A DNA stretch of 64,000 nt from Rhyacichthys aspro (GCA_036850595.1 CM072158.1:12477422-12541421); one strand, 5' to 3'; counted from the first letter of the stretch, positions 14,901 to 29,900 are shown. Notes: generated by a model not told the origin, from the letters alone. Made by a program: numbers and translations.

Positions 14901-17900
14901 AGACTGCCTTGGTTTGGACGCTCACCTTGACACAGTGGCACTGGTGCGTTCCACTGGTAAACACCATGTGCAGTCCGAGTACAGATGGCACTGCTCTGAC
15001 CGATCAGCCGGAAGCCCTGGTCGCAGCTGAAACGCAGGGTGCTGCCCAGCTTGGTGCCCGTCAGACTGTGGACAGTGCCATTCACAGGGTTGTTTGGCGG
15101 ACTGCAGTAGACGGCTAGGATGAAATAACATACAATACATTACACATTTAGCACTAACATGTACCTACATTATTTAAAGTAACAAGCAGACACAAAACTG
15201 ACAATGAAATGCATCTATAGAAGTGTGTAATGTAGTAATATGTGGAGTTAAAGAAGATTTTAATTGTCATAAATTGATTTTTAAGTAAGTAGCAGTTTGA
15301 CTATTTCTTTACAAAGCCACCCTCTGTCTGTTACTATGACTGGCAGCTGCCGGAGTACCCTGGAGTTCAATTTTTCACTCTACCCTGTAGCTAACTCATT
15401 TCTGTGTTACTTGCTTCTCCTGTCCCACTGTCTGCTGCAGTATACAGCTTGTCTCACAGTAGTTGGCCCCACAGCTCAGAGAATTGTGATCCACACAGGC
15501 AGCTGACTTGATTGGAATAGATAAAGAGAGAGTGGGAGGGAAGGCAATAGTGACACAGACGAAGGGAGGGACACGGAAAATAGGAGGAAACAGTGACAAA
15601 CGGTGAAAAGCCACCCAAAGCTGAAGGAAATATGGAGCGACGGCAATGAAACACATCTTTACATTTTAAATTTTGCAACTTGAAGAAAAGCTATGCATGT
15701 ATTGTAAAGTTCTATATCCCAGCTATCATTACATCATTCTGGTGATTGTCGTGCTATTGCAAGTCTAAATAAAGTAAAAGAGGCAGGTGAACACTGCGCA
15801 GAGAAACCACAGAACATCCAGCAGGGAAGACAGAGATCCACCGAGAGGACGACAGAGACGATTAGTCAAAATGGCTGAATGGTGTTGATACAGAAAGCAG
15901 GGAGCCTTTTAAATATTTACACAGTCATAATTCATTGCAAGTTATGCAGGTGTCGTGCACCAACAGATCCTTCATGGGAGCACAACAAAACAGAGGAGTA
16001 ATAAGCAATAGAGGAAGAAGAATAGAAGAAATTCTCTAGCCTGTGGTGCACACTTTGGCAGATGCTTGCCACCCCCAGTAGGTTGTCATGGAGATGGGTC
16101 ATGTTTCTAGCTGTTTTAGCCACAGTGGGCAGTTCAAATGATAAGTCTTATTGACACAAGCGACCGCAAGACTAAATAAGAAAATGATGTCTATTATGCT
16201 GTAAATGTATCTGTCTTTTTTTAGTTCTTACCTGAGTAACGGATGCGGAAGCCTTTATGGCTGGTTGTGTGATCAAAGGACCAGTGCAGGTAGACTTTGT
16301 TACTGGAGCTGGTTATGCTCAGTGGGTTGGAATAGTTACCACTCAAGGTAATTAGAAGAGGACTCTGCCTGGATGGACCTGGGGAGAAGAGCAGTGTTTC
16401 ATTTAAACTGCCACTAGCACTAGAGCTTAACAACTCACAGAAACAAACAGTATTTAGAATTTCCTCAGTGGTAGAAAGATCACACATTTTAACATTTTTG
16501 GGTCTTCATATGTTATTTTATGTATCTCTAGTCGAGACAAGATGAAAAGCGCTAATCAGCAACACTGTAGTATATGACCACCATTTTCTCAGAGCATCCC
16601 AGGCAGTGTTGCTGACTATGCCTCTAATCTTATGCAAATGTATTAGAGCAGACGCAGATGTCACCATGTAAGAGAGGCAATGTGTGATATTCCTTTATAC
16701 TCTGTAAATAATAATGGCGAGGGTAAATTTATCTGTCTGCTTGAGCATAGGGTGAAGGTATATTTTACAGGACATACAGTAATATAGTTAACTCACCATC
16801 AAATATTTCAAGCTCATCAAACTGACGACTGGTCTGGAAATGTTCTATGGTGAATGTGATGTTGTAGCCGGGCTCTACTTTGACCACCCAGGAACAGGAC
16901 TCAAAGTGGGGGAAACTGCTCCCTGGTGACTGGCTCATGATGACGCCTGTCGAAGCTGTCAGGACCTCATTCATGGGACACGTTACTGTTGAGAGAAATC
17001 AGGCAAAACGTATAAAAAGGTCTATGATTGTATTCACACATCTGGAAGAAAATGCAATAGACTGGAACAAAGTTTGCAGTTTAAGTGTGATTAACATCAA
17101 GTGCACGGTTGCTCATTCAGTCCCTTTACTGTATTTGCTTCACAAAAATGAGATTAGAACCACAATGCTGGAGGGTACCTCAATGTGACTAAAAGCATTA
17201 CACAGCTAATTGTCATTCGGGTCTTGTTGCGGCAAACAAATCTGTCCATCGTGGACAGGGTTATTAGAGTGGCATTTTACTGGCTTTCCCTGGGCATATG
17301 TGGCAGATGTGATACTAAACTGGCTGGTAACACACCTGCACGTTTGCCCTATTAATGTGACAGGCCTGGACGGACCCCTCCTCATTCTGCTCCATCATTG
17401 TTATTCTTAAGGGACTACGCTGTGATATCCATTGACATTTTAGGTGGTTTTAGTTAGCATTATCAGACCTTACATTGCACTTACTAATCTGCTCACGCTG
17501 TGGGTGTACAGTACAGAAAACAGACAGAAGAATGTCAATGCTGCCACAGTCACATAACACATATGATTATCAAATACCAAGGTCTTTTTCATGAAGGTGT
17601 CCAGTGTTGAATTGTATTTTTGAGAAGAAAACGATGGGGTGAGAAAAATAAGGGTAGCAAACATTAAAACCTCAGAAAAGGATTTACATAAGGAACTTGG
17701 ATCAATGGAAAATTACTTTATGAAACTTAAATTATTATTCTGTGTCACTTGACATTCAAACACTTGAATAAGTCTCTTAATCATTGAGTTAACATAAAGC
17801 TGATTCATATTGTTAACCAGCAGAGAGTGTCGTTTAAATCAGAGAACACAGCAAGAACACACCAAATCATCTCATGTGTGTAATCAAAACCTAAATGGCT

Positions 17901-20900
17901 AATCAGTATAGATTATATGCACTGTACATACTGCTCTGTATCAAAAATCTGCTCAAATGCCACGCTTATGCAATTCAATTGAACCGCACAGTGAAATGTG
18001 TCCTGCCTCAGGGTAAGGCAACCCTTGGCACTTTGCAGGTCCTCCATTACAACAGGGGAAAGAGCTTCATTTGCTAGAGTAGTATGTTATTATTCTGTTT
18101 GTTTGTGGATGTGTTTGTGCATAGCCGTATTTTCTTCATATTCATGTGAGAAGTGGTTGTTTTTGCAGGAAGAAAAATGGCAGCGTGTTGGGGTTAAACT
18201 GCATTTTCATTTTGTCATCAACATTTTACCTTGCCTCAATATTACCTTCATCCAAATCTACCTCAGGGGAAGTCAAAAAGTCAGTTTACTACTCAACTCA
18301 CTTAATATGTAGCATAAGCTGGTGTCAACATAAAACTTGTTTACATATCGGTCTTAATTCAATATAATAAATTAAATTCTCATCTAAAAAACCCCCCGTA
18401 AGATTACAGGTCATTAAATATCAAATTTCTGAAGAGGGGACGGGTGTTGTGTGACCTTTTATAAATCCTCAAAGTGTCTTCAGTGCTTTCAACTTGTCTT
18501 GCAGATGCATGAGGCAGAGAGCTGCTCTTATCTATTAGGCTGCTGCTGCTACTGATCTACTTTAAAATGAAGCATCACTCTGTTTGACAGTAAACAAAAA
18601 GGTATTAGGGAAAAATCTGGCAGCAGGTAAAAAAGGTCATTTCAATAGGGGAGATCAGCACTGGTAAAACTTGATATGAAATTTCATTTTAATAAGACGA
18701 ATGGAAGAAATGGAGAGCAGAAAGGCCAACTGAAGTGACTCTTGTGTTTGTGAACAGTGGTTTTGCATGTTTATGTGCAGATGACAATAGATCCACAAAC
18801 AACGAGTGTGCACAAATGCATACGTACACAATATTTCACGCCTCAAGCAGTGGCATGCTGTTAAGCTGCTCTACTCATGTTGGTATTTCATTAGTATAGG
18901 CTTAGCAGTGATAACAGGCTAAAAGGATGGGCCACTACATAAACAAAATGAGGCCGAGTCAAGTCTTACAAGTTCGTAAAGTGATGGATAACATTCGTGT
19001 AAAAAGGGGATTTTGAAGTAGTTGAATGAATTGGACAGGAGAATTGATAAATAAATAAATAAATTAGGACAGACAAAGCGGGCTTACTTTAAACAGAAAT
19101 GTGGTGAACAATGAAATTTTGGAATATTAGAGCTCTTTTAAGAAATGTGTGTTTTTGACGTTTCATGAAGTTGTGTTTCAATTGTGCAGAAAATCAAAAC
19201 ATCATATAGCTTTCTATTTACTTTATCTATGAATTTCTGTAAGCATTAAAACACTTGTCTGATCTGAGTTACCAGTCAGTGTCTGGTTAAATGCATGCAA
19301 ATGTTGTATACCATTAGTATAACTAACCCTATTTGCATAAAGACCCCAGGAAAAATGACTATTATTGCATGAATCTTACTTGTATGAAAATATCTCTTGC
19401 TTAAACTGATATTTGGAGAGCACACACACACATCTTAGAAATTCATTGGCTGCTGAATGATTTCAACCTGTCTTGGAGAAGGACAAAAAGGAGGATTTGT
19501 ATCACAGAACAAGAGGGTGACATTAGTGTTGTGTGGAAGTGTTAAGTGGAGAAGGAGGGGGCCGAGAATGAGAGGGGAGACTACCGCTGAGGGCCAAGCA
19601 ACGCTGCAGAACCAGCTGTGGCCTCCAGTGCTGCATTACAGGAGGCAAAAACAATGACAAACACTTCTGCTGAGCAACCCAGACACATGATACATTATTG
19701 TCAAATGTGCACTTGCATACTGTGGAAAGTAACGCAATCTGTGAATGAGTGTGTTTCAGCGGGAAAAGCTCCACGTGCAGGGAGGGCTGTGCTTGTCAGA
19801 GCTCGAAGTGGTGATTTGATAGGTGCAGCTGCAGCCGGCATGTCCCCTGCATCTCAATGAGCTGTGCACTTTGTCTTTTTACTGCCCTTAAACTAAGTCT
19901 GTCCTGTCCCGCCTCACTATCCACCTCTCCGATGTCTGACTCACTAATACGTTGTACTTCTGCTCATTCAACATTCTTCTAATGTTTTAAGGCTTCAGAC
20001 AGAAAGGGAAAAAAAAAAAAAAAGCCAGAACTCTCTCTTAAACTCCACTAATGAATTTGTTCCACATTATACCTTAATTATTATCTAACTAACACCCACC
20101 TCATTTCTCTCCTCATTTGTTTACACTCAGAATGTATTTACCCCAACCTTTCACTCCAAGCTGAGGCCCTTTGCATTTTGTATTCATTTGTAAAATTTTG
20201 TATTTTCCATCCTCATGTAAAGAGACTAAAAGGGTGATAGCAAGGAAAATAGCTAAATATCTGGAATAAGATGTGTATGATTGAAAAGTGGAGCACAACC
20301 AGGAGACCCCTTCATGCACCCTATCTCGTGCCCAAAGGAAAAGCACAACATACATTGATATGGTGGCGTGGGTGTACTGGGAATACAATGCTTATTGAGT
20401 CCTGTGGGAGCCCAGTATCGTGAGAAGTATTGAGTGTCACATCATCCAGGAGAACGTATTCATACAAATGGAAAAAGCAACCGAAAATGATATGTGGTGG
20501 CTGCTCTATAACTACAGGCAGAAGCGTGGCCCATGGGAACCAGAAAGAAGGCACAAGCGGAATGAAATCTGATGAGAGATAAATTATGCTTGCCTCAAAG
20601 CCTTTAGTGTAAATCAAGTTGCACAAGTGAGCTCTTTTCAAACCTTTAAAACTGTTCCAATGAAGGATTTTTTTCTGTTCATAAGTAGACCTCTGATGAT
20701 AGTTATGCCACATAAAGTGAAATTACAAAATAACCCAAAAAACCTTCCAGATCTATATCAGTGATGTCAAGCTCAAAGTGGTTAGGGGCCGCAATAGTAA
20801 ATAAGACCGAAGGTTGTGACACTTGGAAAGCGTTTATAAAAATTTGAATGTGAGGTTTCATCTTAGTTTAACATTAATTTCCTCCGTTTATGGAAACAGG

Positions 20901-23900
20901 TTTTAGTTAAATTAGAACTAGATGTATTTAAACAGGTTTTAGTTGGATTTGAATGGACTTTATATGGATCTGAACTGGTTTTAGATGGATCTGAACTGAT
21001 TTTTGATGTATTTGAACAGGTTTTAGATACATTTGAACAGGTTTTAGTTGGATTTGAATAGATTGAGCATATTTTTGAAGCAAAAACTTAAGATTTCATG
21101 AACAAATGAAATGAATCTGATTCAAATCTATCTAAAACCTGTTCAAATCCAACTAAAACCTAGTGCCAAAAATGTCACCTACTTAATTGAGGGCCACATA
21201 AAGCATTTGGCCCCCGGGCATGAGTTTGACACATGTGCTCTGTATCATAAAATAGTCTCTATTGGTTTACTCACCATCACATGAAGGTGGAGGCCCCTCA
21301 AACTCTAAGTGTGTCCCCAGTCGGCAGGTCTGAATGCTGTTTCCACTTAACTGATAACCCGGAAGACATCTATATCGCACTATATCACCTATAATGTAAG
21401 AAAGTAAGAGATTAGATCTTCAAAGATTCATACAAGCCTATGTGCCTTTAAGTAACCATAAAATACAGGCATTAGTCTGGAAAAAGAAGAAAATACAGAT
21501 TTGACAACAAACACATATTATTGAACTGCCTTTGATTCCCATATGCATTAGTTAACACACATACTGGATTACATGTATTATATAAAGGAGTGTTGCCTAC
21601 CAATTTTAAACTCTTTGCTTGCCATCAGGATCTCTGCATTAGGAATGATGGGAGGAGGAAGGCAGAACTGCAGTCTGTATGCTTTGAAGAAAGAAACAAA
21701 TGAGGTGAGCCAGTTTGTTTTAATAGCTATGTAGAAAGCACAAACCAGAGCAAAATCATTCACCTACCTTGAAAGCTAATACGGAATAATCCACCTTTTT
21801 CTGTGTTACTACGGAACCGTATTAACACCTGATTGGATGTGCTGCTGGGCGGTTCATTTGGTTCCCCGTCAGTGAAAATGCCTAGTTTCCTGGCTGTCTC
21901 CTGTGGACCATCCCTAAAGAAAATGAAACAAGTTGCAGGTTAATTACCCCATAAAAGTTTAGTGACTTCAATAAACTCAAAGTATGTTTATCTGCTGGAA
22001 GATGAACCGATAAAGAGAAGTAAAACAAAAGGCAAGTGTAAATGACATGTCTGGATTGCGTTCTTCCTGCTAAGTGTCATCCAATGGGAGAGCCCCTGGA
22101 AGCTGTGGCCCAGTCTTGGCAGTCCCCTGGTGTGGGCATGGCCGATTAAGCCAGCTCCCAGTATTCTGCCACAACTATTCAGCTTAAAAACCATCTGTCT
22201 TTGGCTGTCAGACTGGGCATAGGAGATTACAAGCAGCTCTGGAAACGGCTGGCTAGGGACTGCTGCCTGACAGCTCTCTGGCCAAGCCACCATTACGGGG
22301 CCCATTTCCTTGGCTCGGTAGTTCAGTGGATAGATGCACAGCGGTGGTAACTGTGAACTGGGGACATGATGGGGAATCTTGGCCTTGCCGGAGCTTGTTG
22401 GGAAAGATCAACACAGTGAGGCCCATTTGCAGAGCAACAATATGTTTAATAGTGAAAATCTGGGCTCACTCCGTTGACTTTGGGTTTCAATCTCGAGATA
22501 GCTCTGGTCTGTTTACCTCGCTTTTATAAGAAATCCAACCGGGGAATGAGTAAAAAACACAGACATCAACCAACACAAAGTGGACTTCCATGCAGTCGTA
22601 AGGTTGCCAGTTGGCGGACAATCATGCAATCCGGTCTCACTGAGAGCTAGGACCTTTAAAGCCTGTCTCAGGAAGAGGGGATCAACTGGGACTGGCAGCC
22701 ATCATGCATGCAAAATCCTGGCTTTGGTCGCACATATGGCAGACCCCAGAGAACATTATAGAGGTGATGAAAGAAGGCTTTAACACTTGATATTCACAGA
22801 CACAGTAAAACCTGCACCGAGTAAATAAACACCCCACACAAACACGGCACGCATCAAACAGCGCTGACATTAACACTTGACAAATCTACTCATTTCTTTG
22901 GGATTAAGTAGATGATATTGTTTGTTTAGTAATGTGTCTTGATGGCATAAGGTAACAGTGAGGTGCAGGTTCACGGTCTGGTGGCTCTGCTGAACTGTTA
23001 ATCCCTGACATATTCACATTATTTGACATAATTTGTGTCGCAGACCTTCAAAAAACAAGAAGAAAACAAGTGGGAGAAATGTGGGACTGTAGGAATTAAT
23101 TGAACCAGAAATCAGAAAAAATCAATAGTGTAAAACAATGTAATGGTGAATTTTGCGGCAACATTTTTGCCGTAATCTGATTGAGGGAAAGGTTGGTGAC
23201 ACAAGGTCATAAATGTGGAAAATAAGAAGCGGAGTCACATAAAGTCTACTGTAAATGGAGAGAGATGAGGAATTACTGTGTACGGAAAGAAATGGGAAAG
23301 AGCAAACCCATAAAAGAGGATTTTGAATGAAATTATGGTAAAACATGTAATATTATTTTTATGCAAATGGATTTCCTTACCAGACAGTGATGAAATCATG
23401 TGGCCCATGAACCTGAAGAAGGGTGAAGTTGAGTTTGATGCCGAAGCCCGGGGCCACTGTGATGAGCCAGGAGCAGTCAGCTGAGTTGGGATACTCCTCT
23501 GGATAGTTGGGGGAGAAGATGGTGCCATTGTCTGAGGTAATGTTCCCTCCACAAGGCACTAAGAAAGCAATAAGAGGAGGATTAAACAGGAGGATATTTA
23601 TCAGTGACCCTGAAATACAAAAAGCCAAATCTGTGACGTGATATTAATACACTGTATATATAGGCTTGTCTTTCTCCCCCTTTCTCAATGTCTCCCATCC
23701 ACTCTGTTCACTTTCCGTCTAGTATCCAAACACTTGTCTGAACTAAAGATTAGCCTGTAAAGCCTGTTAGCAAGTAGGGACTTGGAAGGAGTGTTTTTCA
23801 AAGATAAGGCCTCAACCCATTCCTATTGGGGTTGAAAATACAGAGCGAGAAGATGAGGCAGGAGGTTACTACTAGGCTGGGTTTCTAGGCTGTATGTTGA

Positions 23901-26900
23901 GGACACAAAAGGTAAATGCCAAATCAACTGTACATCAGACAGCACAACAGCCCGCGGTGCAATGTGATCAGGTTGAAATGACACACAAAATAAATATATA
24001 CGTTTTCGGACTCCAGCTCAGATATTTATATCCGACTGCCATATTCTTTGGAAGCTTAAAAGACTCAAACCAACTTAACATTTAGTGAGTCTAACATTGC
24101 AGCTGGTGCCCTCGGAGATGCCTCATATTCTCTGTGGTGGAGCATGGAGAATCAGCAAGGCGTGATAATCACTAAAGTGCAGGCATTTCAAGCAACCCCG
24201 ACAGGGAGTTCAGCTTAGCGGCACACCCTCGGATGCATGGGTATGGAATCATTCCCCGAGCAAAGATTGCATGTTTTATCCCTCTGTTTCTCTCTTAGGT
24301 TACGTGTGAACTTGTGTTGCCTGCTTCAGCCGTGGACTCAAGTAGCTCCTCGGCTGCTGTCTCACCTGTTAAATGAGCTATTGATCAGACTGATTGATTA
24401 AACCCAAGACGCTCTATGGAGCTGCATCTCGGGCTGCTGCCATTTGGCAAACATGCCACTTAAGTATTTGTATGTGTTTGTTTAGTCGGCTTGGACTGGA
24501 AGAGAATGTTACAGATTTTATTTTTTATTCTTTTCAAAAATAAATGTTGAAAGTATGATTTATTGGCTATACTTTGCCATGGTCTAAAACAGGCACAGCA
24601 ACAACAGGGCCCTTTCCCAAGAAAATAGAACAGAGTAATCATCAAATTGCAACAGAAAAGAGGAGCTGGGGTGGAGGTGGGCTGTAAGAAGTGATAATAT
24701 GGATAGACACTATATCAGCTGAGGAGACATAATTAATAGTGTGTGGGATTACTGTATGTCTATGGTCAGCCTGAAATGCACCATGTCATTATTGATATGA
24801 AGGTTAATGCAGATTATAAATAAATAAATTAATAAATGTTTCCTTGATGTAATTTCTCTCTGCTTTCTGCTTATTGTTCCTGTATCAAGGTCTCCACATG
24901 TACATTTGCCCGTCTTATTAAATAATAAATAAAAAATGTAGGTCAAGGATGAATAAAGTCGAGGCAAACAAAGGACACATGACTTCTTCCCAATACAGCT
25001 ACTACTGTCAGTTCTAAATGTTGATTCACTGCTTTAATGACAATGATCATTCATTAGAATGGCTATGTCCACAAGCGGTGATTACCTTCGCATCGGGGGA
25101 AGGGGTGGTCCCAGTTGCGAGTGGTGCCATGCTCACAGGTGAGAATGGAATGCCCTACCAGCTGATATCCAGGTAAGCACTCAAAGGAAATGGACTGGCC
25201 TACGTTGAACCCAGCTCCAATCACAACGCCATAACGGAAAGGTTCAGGGTCCGGGCATTCCTGGAGCTCGTACGCTGAGTGACAAAGGAAGAGTGAATAT
25301 TAAATTAGCCAAATACACAACACAAGATGAACAATAATCCTAAGCATCTAATAGTTTACTGAACCACATAGCAATAATATACACAAAGAAGTGTTGCATC
25401 CCTTATTTTAAGTGTCATACATTTTGTAAATAATCTAAATAAATAATTTTAGCTTCCTCTTGTAAATGACAGCAAATACTACAAATATAATGCATCAACT
25501 AAAAGCTAATATTGAAATATTTATGTTTGTGGACAATACTGCTACTGAGTAAGAAAATAAAATCTGATAGATATACAGTTAAAGACAAACAGATGACGTT
25601 ATTTAAAGTAGTCTTGACATTTATAGAATTAATAGAGAATAGATACCTTCTTTATCTTTACATGTTACATTCTTATTTATATATTTATTTTTTCGCTTAT
25701 TATTAGTTGACATAAAATGTTGATGAAAAAGAAATGATCAATTATGGTGATTGATGAAAGTAATATGTGTTTTGTGAAAACAATAAAGTACAAAAAAAAG
25801 AATGAATTTATATACACGAGCGATTTATTTCAAAAGCTTTTCACAAATGCGATGAAGCCTTTTACTGGCGCGAGGTGAGAAAATCATTTAAGTGATCTAC
25901 AGTTTTATATGGGGTTTTATAGATGTGTGGAGTTTACTGGCTCGGCAGGTTGATTAAGTTGACACACCTCATTTAATATCTCAGTAATGTTATAGCTTTA
26001 CAAGGCTTCATCTCACGAAGTCTCATACTGAGAGTTTGGTGACCTACCTTGGTATTCAAACCTAAAGCCCGGTTTGTTCTGTGAATGGTCGCTGTGGAAA
26101 TACACGGTTGTCTCATGAGATGTTGTGAGAAGCGAGGAGGGGACGTCCGATCCGCTGTATCGGCCGATGACAGCGCTTGTATCTAATGGTCCGTTACGAA
26201 TCTCAAGAAAGTCGTGGTTAGCCTCCGTGGAGAAGTTGAGAAACTGAACGTGAGCTCCTAAAAATAACAAAGATTACGTAATGATGTCCAAAGCTCTCAT
26301 TTGGTTCTTTTTGTCTTAAGCATTCATAGCTTACTCTTGTATATTCTTGCATAATGCTTACCAAAACCAACAGGCAGGTAGATTCTCCAGGTGCAGTCAC
26401 TATTGCTAGGGTAGTTGCCAGGGAAACCAGGACTGAGAATCATGCCCTCCATCTCCTCCCGGATTCCACCACATTGAGCTTTCGTGGATATTCAAGCATG
26501 TTATTAGCAATCGGAAAACAGCAATTTTTCTGCAAAGCTTGTAACCACACTGAATGAGTCTTTGTCAGTGTGAAGAAATCATTACGTAACCTGTTATACC
26601 TATGCAAAGTGGAGGCGGGTAGTTCCATCGTCTAACAGTTCCAGGCATACAGGTGATATGTGAATTCCCCTGCAAAATATTGAAAAAAAAGGTAAGTAAG
26701 GTACTGAATCATTTGCTCTGCTTAGCATTTCCTCTAAGCCTGCTGTCTATCTCCACATGACTCCATGCGTCAACAAAATTACTAAATCCATCTGAAGTGA
26801 CAAAGTACAATAGCAAAATCACAACCATATAAAGTCAATTATACAGTGGAAGGATACAAAACAGAGAAAATTTCTCACCACAACAGGCTTTTTTTGGTTT

Positions 26901-29900
26901 TCAAAAGCAGGATCCATTTGAGCTACAAATGTGTGCGTGTGGGTGACTTTAGCAATGTTCCAAGGATGATACTAGATTGGATTGGCCAAAGGGATGCTCT
27001 ATGCTGCTGAGAGTAATTACTTTAACAAGAGGTGTAAAATGTTGTGTTACATAGCAATAGGATGGCAATTCAAGAGATATTACCTGTAGAGTATATCCAG
27101 GCTCACATTGAAAAGACACCACATTATTCATCTGAAGGCGCTCTCCGACCTTGATGCCATTCATGGGAATCACAGGCTCCGGACAGTTGGTCAGAGAGAC
27201 AGCTAGGGAAAAGATAAATGGGCAAAGATTCAGGGACAGAGAACTAACTGGAATCAAAAACATTGAAAATAATATTTGTAAAAGGACTGGGACTTTGCAA
27301 GATAAAAAAAAAAAAAAAAAAACTGTCCTTGAAGCGTCCACTTACTTTTGTATTCCAGCCTGAAACCAGCTGCAGACACACTGATGTCAGAGAAAAAATG
27401 GAGGTAGAGCTGATTCGAGGTGCTATTGAGGAGAGCTGGGACCGTAGTGCCTAGGGGAGAAATACAAGAGGTTTATTAATACTATGTCTTCAATCAATCC
27501 GCGTGGACCAGGGATTTAGATTCTTTAAAACTGCGAAAACTGTAAAAATGTAATGTGCTGTATATAAACTAGCACACAGATGTGTCATGTTTCTTATCCC
27601 TCTTGACACTTGATTGACACAGCTCATGTGTAATCCCTTTCAACCAATCAGATTGTGCGCTTGTATATCTTGCCATCACAGTGCTGTTCAATTCTGACAT
27701 TTCCATTTTTCAGCCACACTAACCAAGCTGGTTGACCTAAGCTATTGTATACCTCCCTTATCTTTTGGATTAGCTCAAAGCAGACACAAAAGTATTCCAT
27801 TGTGCACTATTTTAAGCAAGTGAAAAAAAATCAAAATTGTGCACAATACGGAAAACATCTAATTGTCAGCGGTGCCTTATACAACTTTGAGAAGTACAAA
27901 ATGTTTGGTTAAATAAATCCAGTCCAACAGAGACAAATTTAAATGGGAAAACAAAAAGATGATACCTGAAAAGCTGCCAAGCATGGTGTCAGTATTGTCT
28001 CCTCCATCAAACACCTCCAGCGAGTCCCAGTTCTGCTCCGTGACAAAGCTGATTACCTGAATCTAAGATAAAAAGAGAGAGGAGCAACAGTGGAAAATTA
28101 ATTTAACGACATTCATTTTCCAACATTCGGTGCTTAGTTCTGTGTTTGGGACAGTGCTAGGCTGGCAAGAAAGACATAGATATAAATAACGTTACATTTA
28201 TTCCCTTTTCATTAAACTTGGCATTGGTCATTTGGGCGATAAAAATGTAAAATGGTTAAGCCCAAACTGAGATTTTTATAGAAAGTAAAACCTCTTTTAT
28301 TCTCTCAATTCCCATAAATGTTAAGTCATCACGAACAAGACTTTGAGCTAGTTTTTCTGCACTCTACTGTAAGTGTCCTTCACTCTTGCTCTTCTTCTCT
28401 TCCCTGTCACTGCCATCGCGAAGCCCTCTGCTCTGCCTCTGATGGTTATAGATCGGATACAAGCCAATTAAAGGGGCGGTTGGGGCTGTGGCGCTTCCTG
28501 GGGAGATGCGGCAGATCACAGATTGATCTTTCATTAGAGGGCCACGGCAAATGTGCCAGCAAGGCACCTCACTCCTTTAAGTTCTCTTCTGGATCGTGAC
28601 ACTCCAATTTAATGTGTCTCTGCTAGGTGGTAAAATGGGAACAACAGTGAGTAAGATAGACGAACACAATGTTGACAGAGCCAGAGCTGAGAGAGTGCAA
28701 AGGAGCGCGGATATAAAAAGAAAGAGGCGAAAACATACAGTTTATCATAAGGATGTGTGTTCAGATTTATTGCTTTTTCTGACGTTTATGTGCGAACATG
28801 TTCACACTAGAAACCAGTGCATCTGTGTGTGCTTTTGACCTGCAAGGACAGTCTGCCTGGGTGGAGGAGCTAATAGCTGAGGGACTACTCTGAGGTCATT
28901 ACAAAGTCTGTGGCATAAGCCTAAAAACTTTTTATCAGTCTGCTCCAGAGGCTCCTTGAACAGATTCCTGGTGGAGTTCAATCACAAATGCATCGAAGAG
29001 TGACAATATGTAAACCGCATACAAAAATCCCATTGAGAGACATTAACATAATACAAATTATTTGCCCAAAAAAAAACTAAAGACCTTAATTTTTTTAATC
29101 AATAGCTGAATCAGAGACAACAGATTATTATTATTAATAAAATTGGAAAGACAATGATTGGTGCACTTATTGAGGATGCTGTTAATGATACTATCTATTA
29201 CTATTTATATATTTGTAAAATGTAAACCTGAATTCCTGATCCCTCTGGGACAGTAATTTTCCAAACACAATTCAGGCTGTTGAGATAAGGCTCAGGAAAC
29301 CCAGGAGATAAGATGGTTCCAGTTCGAGAGGTCAGGTTCCCACCACAAGGTACTGCAGAGAAAACAAACAGTGCATCAGCTCACAGTATGTTTCAAGCTC
29401 AACCTACTATTTTAGCCCAGCCAAACTTAACTGCTTTTTCAGTTTGGTAAAAGTTTCAGATAAAGTGCAACTAAAACCAATAACGTATTCATTTAAACTG
29501 CCAGATTCATGTTCCCTAGGCTATGAAGAACATATTGATCTGGACAAGGAGCACTAATACTCAGTGTTATGATAGTTTCAAAATACTCTCTCCAGCTCTG
29601 TGCGTTTCACATCTGTTGACAGTGAATAGGCAGCTGCTGCAAGTTGTCTGAGTGTATATTTTTATACGCATGTGAAAAGCGTGCGTTTGACCCTGAGAGG
29701 TGCCACCTGTGCGCTGCATGGCTGACTCTATCTGGATTGCTACAGGCAATGGATGGCAGCCCACATATGTGTCACAGTAACTGATACTCAAGGCACCAAG
29801 TGGGAGGAAGATAGGGTAGAGTAGTAAATAAACCTCATGTGGGTAGAAAGCCTGGTACGTTCATGTGTTGTGTAAATTCATATCTGTACAGTGTGTTTGT

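Noticed and set aside
20113..20713. Two overlapping minus-strand ORFs of 91 and 130 residues
   Set aside because: Intronic, no domain, no splice-compatible link to csmd2.
22312..22385. Functional tRNA gene
   Set aside because: Only an A-box-like 5' half is present; acceptor, anticodon and T arms do not form.
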